DNA of 12,028 bases, taken from Candidatus Heimdallarchaeota archaeon (lineage in GTDB: Archaea; Asgardarchaeota; Heimdallarchaeia; Heimdallarchaeales; Kariarchaeaceae). The notes below the pieces were generated by a model, which was not told the DNA's origin, did no database searches, and was given only the letters and a program-made list of their open reading frames with translations. Where the stretch lies: contig JAAFKL010000237.1 of NCBI GenBank assembly GCA_021399405.1, forward strand, positions 1 through 12,028. The letters are read 5' to 3'. Each line of letters begins with the position of its first letter. Position 1 is the first letter of the stretch. The position numbers and the translations under genes are program-made. Below are positions 1 through 7,045 of this stretch, piece after piece.

Positions 1-42
1 GTGATTTACTATAAGAATCTTTAGCACAGTAGCTTACAAGTG

Positions 43-57
43 AAAAAAATCAAAAAA
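43..57 (-). terminator. Possible T-tract terminator
   Basis: On the minus strand two T runs (T6 and T7, separated by GA) lie about 130 nt downstream of the stop of the gene at 187-552. Archaeal RNA polymerase commonly terminates at such U-tracts. The distance is long, so the link to that gene is uncertain. Confidence 0.3.
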
Positions 58-135
58 TCAAATCGACAGATTAAAACCAGATTCAATCATAAATTCAAAC
101 AAATCTAATAAATTATAATGTATAAGTTTGTTCAA

Positions 136-168
136 GGTTAGCTAGATTATGAATAACTGTTGCTAACC
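136..168. repeat. 7-bp inverted repeat, stem-loop downstream of small gene
   Basis: GGTTAGC (136-142) and GCTAACC (162-168) are perfect reverse complements separated by 19 nt. The element sits 18 nt beyond the stop codon of the minus-strand gene at 187-552, so it would fold in its 3' untranslated RNA. No T-run follows directly on the minus strand, so it is not a classic terminator. The rest of 1-186 holds no gene that I can support. Confidence 0.4.
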
Positions 169-186
169 CCGAAGGAAATGATAGAA

Positions 187-552
187 CTAATATTTTGACT
201 TATATTTACTAATCAGATCTGATACGATTGGATTATCCAAAGCCTCACCAATTGCGAGTACGATTTCTGCTAAATCTTCAAGTTGATTTGATGAATTTGA
301 AGGACTTGAAGCGGTATTTTTTGCAGAACCAAAAGCTATGGGAATATCATCTTTTGATTTATAATGCAATTGATTATTGAATTCAAATTTTGACATTTTT
401 TCCATCTGTATTAATTCTTCCAACGCGGTGTCTAATGCTTCTTGTCCATGTTTACCAGCAAGTCTAAATTTTATCTCAATATATGGGACAACCATCCCTA
501 TGCTAGGAAATAAATCACCAATTTCGAGTAATAATGGATTTTGCTCTGCCAT
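187..552 (-). CDS. Hypothetical protein, possible winged-helix fold
   Basis: A 121-residue protein that I do not recognise. It has no signal peptide or membrane segment, so it is probably cytoplasmic. Residues about 24-70 alternate helix-forming stretches with a wing-like segment (residues 49-65, KMSKFEFNNQLHYKSK), which could be a small winged-helix domain; this is a weak guess. Residues about 75-91 are a Ser/Asn/Ala-rich low-complexity linker, followed by a C-terminal helix (about 92-118). The start is ATG at 550-552. There is no Shine-Dalgarno site, but a TATA-like AATTAATAT lies about 25-33 nt upstream on the minus strand, as expected for a leaderless transcript. It is transcribed divergently from the regulator at 876. 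Absence of any overlapping ORF of similar quality supports it being real. Confidence 0.7.
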   Translation of the reverse strand: MAEQNPLLLEIGDLFPSIGMVVPYIEIKFRLAGKHGQEALDTALEELIQMEKMSKFEFNNQLHYKSKDDIPIAFGSAKNTASSPSNSSNQLEDLAEIVLAIGEALDNPIVSDLISKYKSKY

Positions 553-622
553 ATTCTATAGCTAAATAGTTAAGATATTAATTTTGTCTTACCTTTTTTT
601 ACTTTTCAATATGTAATGATAA

Positions 623-636
623 TTCCTTTGAAGGAA
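623..636. promoter_or_regulatory. Inverted repeat TTCCTT-TG-AAGGAA, candidate operator
   Basis: Six-base arms TTCCTT (623-628) and AAGGAA (631-636) around a 2-nt centre form a dyad in the divergent intergenic region. It is about 70 bp upstream of the 187-552 gene and 240 bp upstream of the regulator. Apart from this dyad and the elements near 843-868, the 553-875 interval is AT-rich and holds no gene that I can see. Confidence 0.3.
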
Positions 637-842
637 ATAAGAATCTGAACAAATAAATTAACAAGCACGGGTAGTAAATCTAGATTATCTTCATTTGAAA
701 ATATTGAAAATTGCATATGCGATTTCACAGTCCCTATGTTGAATATAAATTGATTTTTGGAAATATAACAACCCCTTATATTAATAACAGATGTTACTTC
801 GAAATTTCTGTGTTGATGAAATATTAATAAATATCCAAGTCT

Positions 843-868
843 AAATTATATTGAGGGATCTGCAGATC
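843..868 (+). promoter_or_regulatory. TATA-like box plus 12-bp palindrome upstream of regulator gene
   Basis: AAATTATATT (843-852) lies 24-33 nt before the ATG at 876, the right spacing for a leaderless archaeal promoter. Between box and start is GATCTGCAGATC (857-868), a perfect 12-bp palindrome. A repressor bound there would block RNA polymerase, so this is a plausible autoregulatory operator for the winged-helix protein encoded just downstream. That role is inferred from position alone. Confidence 0.45.
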
Positions 869-875
869 GGAGGTC

Positions 876-1223
876 ATGTCCATCATTACGAAATTACCTG
901 AACCAGCTTTAGATATTGTTGAACAGCTGTCAACACACGAATATCAGACGATGACTCAAGAGGATATTAGATCTTCTCTCTCTATTTCATCACAAAAATC
1001 AATACGTTATGCCATTCGCAGACTACTAGAGAATGGTATTATTTACCGTGTAGCAAATTTAATGGATATGAGGAGTGTTTCGTACCGTCTTGCTACACCA
1101 AATGAATTATCAATTGCATTTGATAAATTATCAGATAAGGTATTTCAAGATGTATTGGAAGCAATGAACATCTCTAATTCTTTACTATCATCATATAAGA
1201 CTCTGATTAAGGGTACTGGCTAG
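876..1223 (+). CDS. Winged-helix transcriptional regulator
   Basis: A 115-residue protein with a winged helix-turn-helix in its first 75 residues: helix about 9-19, MTQEDIRSSL (26-35) as first HTH helix, SQKSIRYAIRRLLENGII (39-56) as recognition helix, then a beta wing through about residue 72 ending in YRLATPNEL. This resembles MarR/TrmB-like archaeal regulators, where the SIRYAIRRLLENGII pattern is typical. The C-terminal 40 residues are helical and may dimerise. No ligand-binding domain is visible. The ATG at 876 is preceded by GGAGGT only 1 nt away, too close for a Shine-Dalgarno site; the TATA-like box at 843-852 argues for leaderless initiation at this ATG. It lies 78 bp upstream of the propeller gene, and a palindrome in its own promoter suggests autoregulation. 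Specific target is unknown. Confidence 0.85.
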   Translation: MSIITKLPEPALDIVEQLSTHEYQTMTQEDIRSSLSISSQKSIRYAIRRLLENGIIYRVANLMDMRSVSYRLATPNELSIAFDKLSDKVFQDVLEAMNISNSLLSSYKTLIKGTG

Positions 1224-1227
1224 AAGG

Positions 1228-1257
1228 ATCCAAGTTATTTGGATTAGATAATTTTTT
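1228..1257 (+). terminator. Weak hairpin plus T-tract
   Basis: ATCCAA (1228-1233) pairs with TTGGAT (1239-1244) around a 5-nt loop, and T6 follows at 1252-1257. It begins 4 nt past the regulator's stop codon, so it may end that transcript before the propeller gene. The stem is only 6 bp. Confidence 0.35.
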
Positions 1258-1301
1258 CGAAGAGAGGAAAACTCTTATTTCTGATTATATGTAATAACAA
1301 T

Positions 1302-2408
1302 ATGGTAACGCGTCTTTGTATTGGAACTAAGAAAGGAGCATTTATTCTAGATGGAGAACAGAATCGAACTGAGTGGAGGTTACAAGATCCAATTTATTTC
1401 GGAAATATAATTTACCACTTTGTTCCTGACCCCCGTGATTACACTAAAATGGTAATCGCAGCGAAAACTGGACATCTGGGGCCAACTATCTTTATCTCCG
1501 ATGATTCAGGAAATTCTTGGACGGAGGCAAGCAAACCTCCAGCTTTTCAAAATAATAATCAAACAGTAAATTTTGTCTTTTGGATCACCCCAGGTCATAG
1601 TTCCGAACCTGAAGTGTGGTATGCAGGAACCTCACCACAAGGATTATTCAGATCAGAAGATGGCGGGATGACGTGGAATGAGGTTGAAGGTTTTGCAAAT
1701 CATGAATTAATCAAAGAAATTGTAAAGGATAATGAAGGAACACCCATAGGACCTCTGTTACATTCAATAAACATCGATCCTCGGGATAAAAATCATATAT
1801 GTTTAGCTATGTCCTTGGGGGGTTTCATCGAAAGTGTAGATGGAGGAGTAAATTGGAGAGCATTCAATAATAATGTCTTGGCTGATTTTCTTCCGAATCA
1901 ATATCCAGAATGGGGTCAATGTGTACACAATATGCAACTTCATCCCAAGAATCCAGACTTAGTATATCAACAAGGACATTGTGGGGTTTACAAAATCAAT
2001 CTCAAATCGGATGAAAAATGGACAAGAATTGGTGATAACTTGCCTAAAGCAATTGGAGACATTGGATTTCCATTGATTGTCCATCCAAGAGATGAAGATA
2101 CTGTATGGGTGGTACCAATGGATAGTACTGATGTTTGGCCTCGAACTAGTGTTGATGGTAAGCCTGCATTATACAAAACAGCTGATGGCGGTTTATCATG
2201 GACAAGGCAGGATAGGGGATTTCCTAGTAAGAATGCTTGGTTTACAGTAATGCGCCAAGCAACCTCACATGATAATCAAAATACTCTGGGATTATATGTA
2301 GGAACCAAAGCGGGAGAAGTTTGGGCAAGTTTTGATGAGGGTGAAACATGGGGTTGTATCCAAAGAAACTTGCCGGAAATATATTCCATTGAAATTGTAA
2401 GTGATTGA
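1302..2408 (+). CDS. Asp-box (BNR-repeat) beta-propeller protein, cytoplasmic
   Basis: A 368-residue beta-propeller. Five Asp-box motifs (S/T-x-D-x-G-x-x-W) are visible: SDDSGNSW (66-73), SEDGGMTW (118-125), SVDGGVNW (178-185), TADGGLSW (293-300) and SFDEGETW (343-350). The opening VTRLCIGTKKGAFIL and the DPRD motifs match the sialidase-like/WD40/YVTN/BNR family that is often misannotated as exo-alpha-sialidase. I see no arginine triad supporting sialidase activity, and no signal peptide, so a cytoplasmic scaffold or binding role is more likely. The 3' end overlaps the MoaD/ThiS-like gene by 8 nt, implying translational coupling. From memory, members of this family lie next to MoaD/ThiS-like genes in other prokaryotes, which suggests a joint function. 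ATG at 1302 is the first codon of the family's usual N-terminus; no Shine-Dalgarno site precedes it. Confidence 0.92.
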   Translation: MVTRLCIGTKKGAFILDGEQNRTEWRLQDPIYFGNIIYHFVPDPRDYTKMVIAAKTGHLGPTIFISDDSGNSWTEASKPPAFQNNNQTVNFVFWITPGHSSEPEVWYAGTSPQGLFRSEDGGMTWNEVEGFANHELIKEIVKDNEGTPIGPLLHSINIDPRDKNHICLAMSLGGFIESVDGGVNWRAFNNNVLADFLPNQYPEWGQCVHNMQLHPKNPDLVYQQGHCGVYKINLKSDEKWTRIGDNLPKAIGDIGFPLIVHPRDEDTVWVVPMDSTDVWPRTSVDGKPALYKTADGGLSWTRQDRGFPSKNAWFTVMRQATSHDNQNTLGLYVGTKAGEVWASFDEGETWGCIQRNLPEIYSIEIVSD

Positions 2409-2682
2409 GTTGAGAGTTCGAATTCCATCTATGCTCCGTTCATATACTGATAATCAAAAATATGTTGAAATTAAGGGCACAACTCTTTTTGAATTACTTG
2501 ATAATTTGAATCTCAGGTATGAGGGAATTAGATTTAGATTTGTTGATGAGAATAATAAAATACGACCACACATGCGAGTTTATGTTAATGGTGTTCTAGC
2601 TGAAAATATGAAGATCAATCTTAATGAAACTGATGAAATATTCATCACACAGGCCCTTAGTGGGGGATCGTCACATTTCTAA
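2401..2682 (+). CDS. MoaD/ThiS-family beta-grasp (ubiquitin-like) protein
   Basis: A 93-residue ubiquitin-like beta-grasp protein. It shows the expected order: strand ELRVRIP (3-9), strand KYVEIKG (20-26), helix TLFELLDNLN (28-37), then RVYVNGVL (59-66) and the DEIFITQALSGG end (78-89). In MoaD, ThiS, CysO and SAMP proteins the terminal Gly-Gly is adenylated by an E1-like enzyme and turned into a thiocarboxylate or conjugated to lysine. Here the Gly-Gly (88-89) is followed by Ser-Ser-His-Phe, so activation would need prior trimming, as for QbsE or ubiquitin precursors. No E1-like or JAMM protease gene is in the window. The GTG start at 2401 overlaps the propeller gene by 8 nt; starting at the first ATG (2431) would remove the first beta strand. 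Exact role (sulfur carrier or modifier) cannot be told. Confidence 0.92.
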   Translation: MIELRVRIPSMLRSYTDNQKYVEIKGTTLFELLDNLNLRYEGIRFRFVDENNKIRPHMRVYVNGVLAENMKINLNETDEIFITQALSGGSSHF

Positions 2683-2691
2683 AAAGATAAA

Positions 2692-3960
2692 TTAGTGATT
2701 TGGATTATAGCCAAGTAATCTCAAAAAAGCAATAGTTTTGTCACTTATCCTTTCTGATTGTAATACACAATCTACAAAACGAGTATTTTTGTGATACTTC
2801 ACCACATATTTGTAAATTTCTTCTTCACTCAACTCCTCAATTAATGGACGATAATCAAAAATTGCTTGGGATGGAAGTTTGAATATTTGTTCCCCGCTGA
2901 GTGGATTGTTTGCAATATTAAATAACTCCAATTGATTCAAATCGTCAAATGTGGAAAGATCAATGCTCCTAATCATATTAGATTGAAGTAAAATATGTTT
3001 TAGATTAAGTGAATTGGAAAAATTGAATTGTTGGACTTGATCAATCAAATTTGTATCTAAATCCAATCTTGTAAGATAATTGAGATTGGAGAAGTTCCTG
3101 TTAAGCGAACTAATTTTATTATTTGCTAAGGATATACACTCAATATTAGGAATTTGATGAAACACTGTATTTGGGAGCATTGAAATATTATTGTTGTCCA
3201 ATCGAAGTTCAATTAATTTATTAAGACCTGAGAAAGCATTTTCGTTTAAATTTTCAATTTCATTATTGCATAAATCAAGTATCTCAAGAGAGTAAAGTCC
3301 TTGAAAGGTATCGGCAGGTATTGTTTTTAGATCATTATTTTTGAGACTGAGTTGAGCTAAAAATCCCAAACCAGCAAAACAAAAAGGTTGGAGGTCACTA
3401 ATACCAGTGCGTGATATCTCCAATGATTTTATGTTTAATAATTTTTGGAAAGAACCCGTTTCCATCTCATTTATGGGGTTATTACTAAGATCAAGGTCTT
3501 GAATGCTTGAAACTGAAGTAAAGGCATGAATTGGGAATTCAGATAAGTTGCAGAATTGTAACTTCAATCCTTGTAAATGTGGAATTGAATCAAAACATCC
3601 ATCCTCAAAAACAATATGTGGATTATTATCCAATCTTAATGAAGTGATATGTTCTAGACCCTTTAGAAAATTTTTTGGCAAATTATGAATGCCTTCCCAT
3701 GACAAATCAAGACCTGTTATCTTCCCATTCTGTATTTTACTCCCAGACTTTTCAGTTAATATCCATTCATAACAGTTATATTTTTGGCGTTTATCTAGAT
3801 CCAATGTCTCAAGAAGCCGTCGAAAATGCTCTTCTTCACTTGGAACTAGATCAAAATTTGAAATCGCCAAATTGATACCTGTATGATTAGTAGTTGTTTT
3901 CCTAATTAAATGATTCCAACACTGATTTGATGATAGCCAAATATCTAGATATTCCATCAT
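2692..3960 (-). CDS. Cytoplasmic leucine-rich repeat protein
   Basis: About 422 residues from the ATG at 3958-3960 (a TTG at 3978 would add six; a second ATG follows directly). About eleven or twelve 24-residue LRRs of the eukaryotic 'typical' type (LxxLxLxxNxIxxLxxxxFxxLxx) run from about residue 80 to 356, with units such as LEILDLCNNEIENLNENAF. One repeat is 23 residues long. There is no signal peptide or membrane segment, so it probably acts in the cytoplasm. An N-terminal region of about 80 residues, partly acidic (VPSEEEHFRRLLETLDLDKR), and a C-terminal segment of about 60 residues (IEELSEEEIYKYVVKY, then a Cys) flank the repeats and may be distinct domains. LRR proteins bind other proteins; no partner is evident. 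It converges on the MoaD-like gene (9 bp between stops) and diverges from tldD. Confidence 0.94.
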   Translation of the reverse strand: MMEYLDIWLSSNQCWNHLIRKTTTNHTGINLAISNFDLVPSEEEHFRRLLETLDLDKRQKYNCYEWILTEKSGSKIQNGKITGLDLSWEGIHNLPKNFLKGLEHITSLRLDNNPHIVFEDGCFDSIPHLQGLKLQFCNLSEFPIHAFTSVSSIQDLDLSNNPINEMETGSFQKLLNIKSLEISRTGISDLQPFCFAGLGFLAQLSLKNNDLKTIPADTFQGLYSLEILDLCNNEIENLNENAFSGLNKLIELRLDNNNISMLPNTVFHQIPNIECISLANNKISSLNRNFSNLNYLTRLDLDTNLIDQVQQFNFSNSLNLKHILLQSNMIRSIDLSTFDDLNQLELFNIANNPLSGEQIFKLPSQAIFDYRPLIEELSEEEIYKYVVKYHKNTRFVDCVLQSERISDKTIAFLRLLGYNPNH

Positions 3961-4044
3961 TGTAAGTCGTGTTACCAATTGTTCAAAATTGAATTAGATC
4001 TGTTCTTCCAAAATTAAGATAGCAATTTGAGATAATCACTCTCC

Positions 4045-4054
4045 AAAATATATT
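4045..4054 (+). promoter_or_regulatory. TATA box for the tldD-tldE operon
   Basis: AAAATATATT lies 25-34 nt before the GTG at 4079, so transcription should start at or within a few bases of that GTG. It is the best TATA candidate in the 118-bp divergent region shared with the LRR gene, and it supports leaderless translation from GTG. Confidence 0.5.
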
Positions 4055-4078
4055 CAAAGCTAGAAATTTGATCAGGTC

Positions 4079-5542
4079 GTGGCGCATATTGATGATGACT
4101 TAATGGCCTTCACATTAGAGAAGGCACAATCTCAGGGTGTTCAGTATGCTGACGTTAAATGGATGCAACGCTCAGCGATTTTACTATCTGTGAAAAATGA
4201 AATTGTGGAAACCAATACTCAATCAAAAAATCAAGGAATTGGAGTTAAGATATTAGTTGATGGAGGATATGGTTTTGCAGCAACGAATATTCTAACTAAA
4301 GAAGCTCTTGAGAAAACCGCAAAACGAGCTTTTAGAGTTGCGAAAGCTTCGGGGAGAACCATGAAAAAGCCGATTGAACTGGCTGAAGAACCGATTTATA
4401 CTGATACTGTAGCAACACCAATGAAAAAGGACCCTGGACATGTGGAGGTTTCTGAGACTTTTGATTATTTAATGAGTGCTTGTAAAGCCTTGGAAGTTGA
4501 TGATCCTAGGATAAAGGCTCGAACTGCCACTTATAATCATTGGAAAGATCAGACTGTACTTTGGACCAGTGAAGGATCAAGAATTAACCAAACGATCAGT
4601 GTGACAGGTGGTGGTCTCAATATATTAGTAGTTGAGGGTGGAGATACACAAGTAAGAGGTTATCCTGGAGGTTTACGGGGTGATTTATCAACCGCTGGTT
4701 ACGAATATTTTGAATCTATGGATTTGGTAAATAATGCACCACAGGTTACCAAGGAAGCACTTGGACTCTTAGAAGCAAAACACTGTCCTGCTCGAAATGA
4801 TGCGACAGTAATCATTGCCCCAGGCCAATTAATGTTACAATTACATGAGAATGGTCATGGGTTTGAGATGGATCGGGCTTATGATTATGAAGCAGCATTT
4901 GCTGGTACTTCTTTTATCAAGCCACATTTAATGAATAAATTAAATTTTGGAAATGAATTAGTAACCATATATGCTGATGCTACTCACCCTGGAGGACTTG
5001 GAACATTTTTCTATGATCAAGAGGGTGTAAAAGCACAAAAAACCACACTTGTTGAGAACGGCACTCTAGTTGGTTACATGAGTTCTCGAGAAACAGCAGG
5101 ATTGCAGGGTTGGGAGAGATCCTCTGGATCTGCAAGATCTACAGGTTACGATCGCATGCCACTTATTCGAATGACCAATATCAATCTAAAACCCGGTGAT
5201 TGGGATTATGATGAAATGATAGAAGATACCAAAGATGGCTATATTATGGATACAAATGTTAGCTGGTCAATAGATGATCTCAGATTAAGTTTCCAATTTG
5301 GTACTGAAATCGGTTGGAGAGTTGAAAATGGAGAGATTACAGGTCTAGTTAAAAATCCAAGTTACACAGGTATAACTCCAAAATTCTGGAATAGTGTATC
5401 AGCAGTATGCAATGAAAAATCGTTCCAGATGTATGGCACCCCAAATTGTGGAAAGGGTGAGCCCACACAAGTGATGTACACAGGACATGGTGCTTCACCA
5501 ACAAGATTTGAAAATGTACGAATAGGAGTCGTACAAAAATAG
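4079..5542 (+). CDS. tldD: TldD-type zinc metalloprotease
   Basis: 487 residues, the usual TldD length. TldD is the catalytic subunit of the TldD/TldE heterodimer, which degrades unfolded or modified peptides and removes leader peptides, as in microcin B17 maturation. The zinc site is visible but odd: LHENGHGFEMDRA contains H256-E257-N-G-H260, that is HExxH, whereas the family motif is HExxxH (commonly HESIGH or HEAVGH). The remainder is canonical: YEAAFAGTSF (270-279), the glycine-rich HPGGLGTFFYDQEG (303-316), RMTN (364-367), and NCGKG (456-460), whose C457 matches the third zinc ligand. The GTG at 4079 is chosen because a TATA box lies 25-34 nt upstream and it keeps the N-terminal helix intact; an in-frame ATG at 4103 is the alternative. 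tldE follows after 17 nt. Confidence 0.96.
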   Translation: MAHIDDDLMAFTLEKAQSQGVQYADVKWMQRSAILLSVKNEIVETNTQSKNQGIGVKILVDGGYGFAATNILTKEALEKTAKRAFRVAKASGRTMKKPIELAEEPIYTDTVATPMKKDPGHVEVSETFDYLMSACKALEVDDPRIKARTATYNHWKDQTVLWTSEGSRINQTISVTGGGLNILVVEGGDTQVRGYPGGLRGDLSTAGYEYFESMDLVNNAPQVTKEALGLLEAKHCPARNDATVIIAPGQLMLQLHENGHGFEMDRAYDYEAAFAGTSFIKPHLMNKLNFGNELVTIYADATHPGGLGTFFYDQEGVKAQKTTLVENGTLVGYMSSRETAGLQGWERSSGSARSTGYDRMPLIRMTNINLKPGDWDYDEMIEDTKDGYIMDTNVSWSIDDLRLSFQFGTEIGWRVENGEITGLVKNPSYTGITPKFWNSVSAVCNEKSFQMYGTPNCGKGEPTQVMYTGHGASPTRFENVRIGVVQK

Positions 5543-5554
5543 GAGGAGAGAGGT
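5542..5554 (+). promoter_or_regulatory. Shine-Dalgarno site for tldE
   Basis: The purine-rich GGAGGAGAGAGGT fills most of the 17-nt gap between tldD and tldE, with GAGGT (5550-5554) 5 nt from the ATG at 5560. It is the clearest ribosome binding site in the window, as expected for a gene internal to an operon, and it fixes the tldE start. Confidence 0.75.
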
Positions 5555-5559
5555 AGAAA

Positions 5560-6963
5560 ATGAGTTATAATCCTAAAATATTATTCAATGAAGAAGAGCA
5601 TGGCGACCCATTTGAGTTCATCGAGACATCACTGGGATGGTTGTTCAATGAGAGTAAGAAACAGGGCTTCGATGCCCAGGTAAGTGCTTATTTTAATGTT
5701 GAAGGTACTACTAGGTACGCCCGATCTCAGATCACTCAACATACAGATCTCAATACCATTTCATTTGATTTGAAGTTAGCCCAGGGTAAGAGAGTAGCAA
5801 GCGTTTCTTCCAGTATGACTACTGCTGAAGGATTTCAAGCACTAATTGATGAAACGGTTAAGAGTGTCAAAAATACTCCTGAAATTAGTTTCTTCCAAGG
5901 ATTACCGGCAAGTAAAGGTGGGAATCCAATTGATCTTTCAGGTAAACCATGGACTATTGAAGAGAGAGCTGAATGTATTATCGAGGCAGTAAATGCTGCT
6001 GAAGAGTTAGATAAAAATGCAATTCTTGCAGGTACTGCAACTGAAACGAGATTGTACACACGGATCATCTCGACTGAAGGGGTAGATACTGAGGATTCAT
6101 CACAAAGAAATTATTTCAAGGTGAATGCTATAACTGGAGAACCTGAACAAAGAGGTTATGGGCAAGAAGAATTGTATTGGAGATACAATAAACCGAATTA
6201 CGCAAAACTCACAATGGAGGCAACCCAAACTGCAATGGATACTGTAAATGTAATCACACTCGACGCGAAAGAGTATGAGGTATTACTGGGTACTCAGGCA
6301 GTTGCTGATTTAGTGGTCTACATTTTATTCAGTGCTGATTCTATCAGTTTTCATGAATCCAATTCATACACTGCTGATAGATTAGGTGATCAAATTTTCG
6401 ATAAACAATTCAGCATTGAAAATGCGCCCCGTAATGCAACTGATATCGCAAATGTGGCTAGTTTTGATAGGGAGGGGTTACCCACTGAAAATCAGCATTT
6501 CATTGACAATGGTGTATTGAAATTTGTTGCTTATAATTCATTTTTCGCTTCCAAATATTTGGAAGATAAAAACCAAGCAACAGGGACCAGTCTTTTCATG
6601 CCATGGGGTGCAGCGTTCATTCCGATGTCTGGATTGGTCAGCAATGGGGATAAGTCATTAGAAAATCAGATTTCAGATATGGATGACGGTTTATATGTCA
6701 AGAATTTTTGGTATAATAGATTCACAATACGAAGAGAAGGGGGGCTCACAGGACTAACGAGGAATGGATTGTATCATGTGAAAAATGGAGAGATCCAAGG
6801 AGCTGTGAGAAACCTAAGATATACAGAAAGTTTCGTCAAAGCATTTGGTCCAGATAATATTAGGAGCATGAGTAAGGATAGGCGGATGTATTACATGTCT
6901 TCTTGTCCCAGTATACATCTCAATAAATTCAACTTCTCAAGTGTTGCACATACCAAAGACTAG
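5560..6963 (+). CDS. tldE: TldE/PmbA-type peptidase subunit
   Basis: 467 residues of the TldD/PmbA superfamily lacking any HExxxH motif, as expected for the non-catalytic TldE/PmbA partner that completes the active-site cavity. Visible family features are the N-terminal region with Tyr/Arg-rich strands (about 40-75), the central NVITLDAKEYEVLLGTQAVA (230-249), the GLPTENQHFIDNGVLK segment (306-321), the LYVKNFWYNRF stretch (378-388), the strands RNGLYHVKNGEIQGAV (401-416), and the C-terminal SCPSIHLNKFNFSS (448-461). It is expected to act in the cytoplasm as a heterodimer with the product of tldD, 17 nt upstream, from the same transcript and via its own strong Shine-Dalgarno site. No substrate peptide gene is recognisable nearby. 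Confidence 0.94.
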   Translation: MSYNPKILFNEEEHGDPFEFIETSLGWLFNESKKQGFDAQVSAYFNVEGTTRYARSQITQHTDLNTISFDLKLAQGKRVASVSSSMTTAEGFQALIDETVKSVKNTPEISFFQGLPASKGGNPIDLSGKPWTIEERAECIIEAVNAAEELDKNAILAGTATETRLYTRIISTEGVDTEDSSQRNYFKVNAITGEPEQRGYGQEELYWRYNKPNYAKLTMEATQTAMDTVNVITLDAKEYEVLLGTQAVADLVVYILFSADSISFHESNSYTADRLGDQIFDKQFSIENAPRNATDIANVASFDREGLPTENQHFIDNGVLKFVAYNSFFASKYLEDKNQATGTSLFMPWGAAFIPMSGLVSNGDKSLENQISDMDDGLYVKNFWYNRFTIRREGGLTGLTRNGLYHVKNGEIQGAVRNLRYTESFVKAFGPDNIRSMSKDRRMYYMSSCPSIHLNKFNFSSVAHTKD

Positions 6964-6978
6964 TTAGATCTAGTAATT

Positions 6979-6993
6979 GTTTCTATAATTATT
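6979..6993 (+). promoter_or_regulatory. Possible TATA region upstream of LysE-family gene
   Basis: GTTTCTATAATTATT contains a TATA-like core that would place a transcription start near 7012 and leave a leader of about 34 nt. A second AT-rich candidate, CAATATTAG (7018-7026), would give a leaderless start. I cannot choose between them, and read-through from tldE is also possible. Confidence 0.25.
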
Positions 6994-7045
6994 AATGGGA
7001 CATTGTGTAAAGTTAATCAATATTAGAATAGGATAAAAAATACCG

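Noticed and set aside
1..24. Last codons of an upstream plus-strand gene (VIYYKNL, stop)
   Set aside because: Seven codons before a stop give no evidence of coding; the other frames also close quickly.
869..874. GGAGGT as a Shine-Dalgarno site for the ATG at 876
   Set aside because: Only 1 nt separates it from the start codon, too close for ribosome pairing, and the TATA position predicts a leaderless transcript. The same applies to AGGT before the GTG at 4079.
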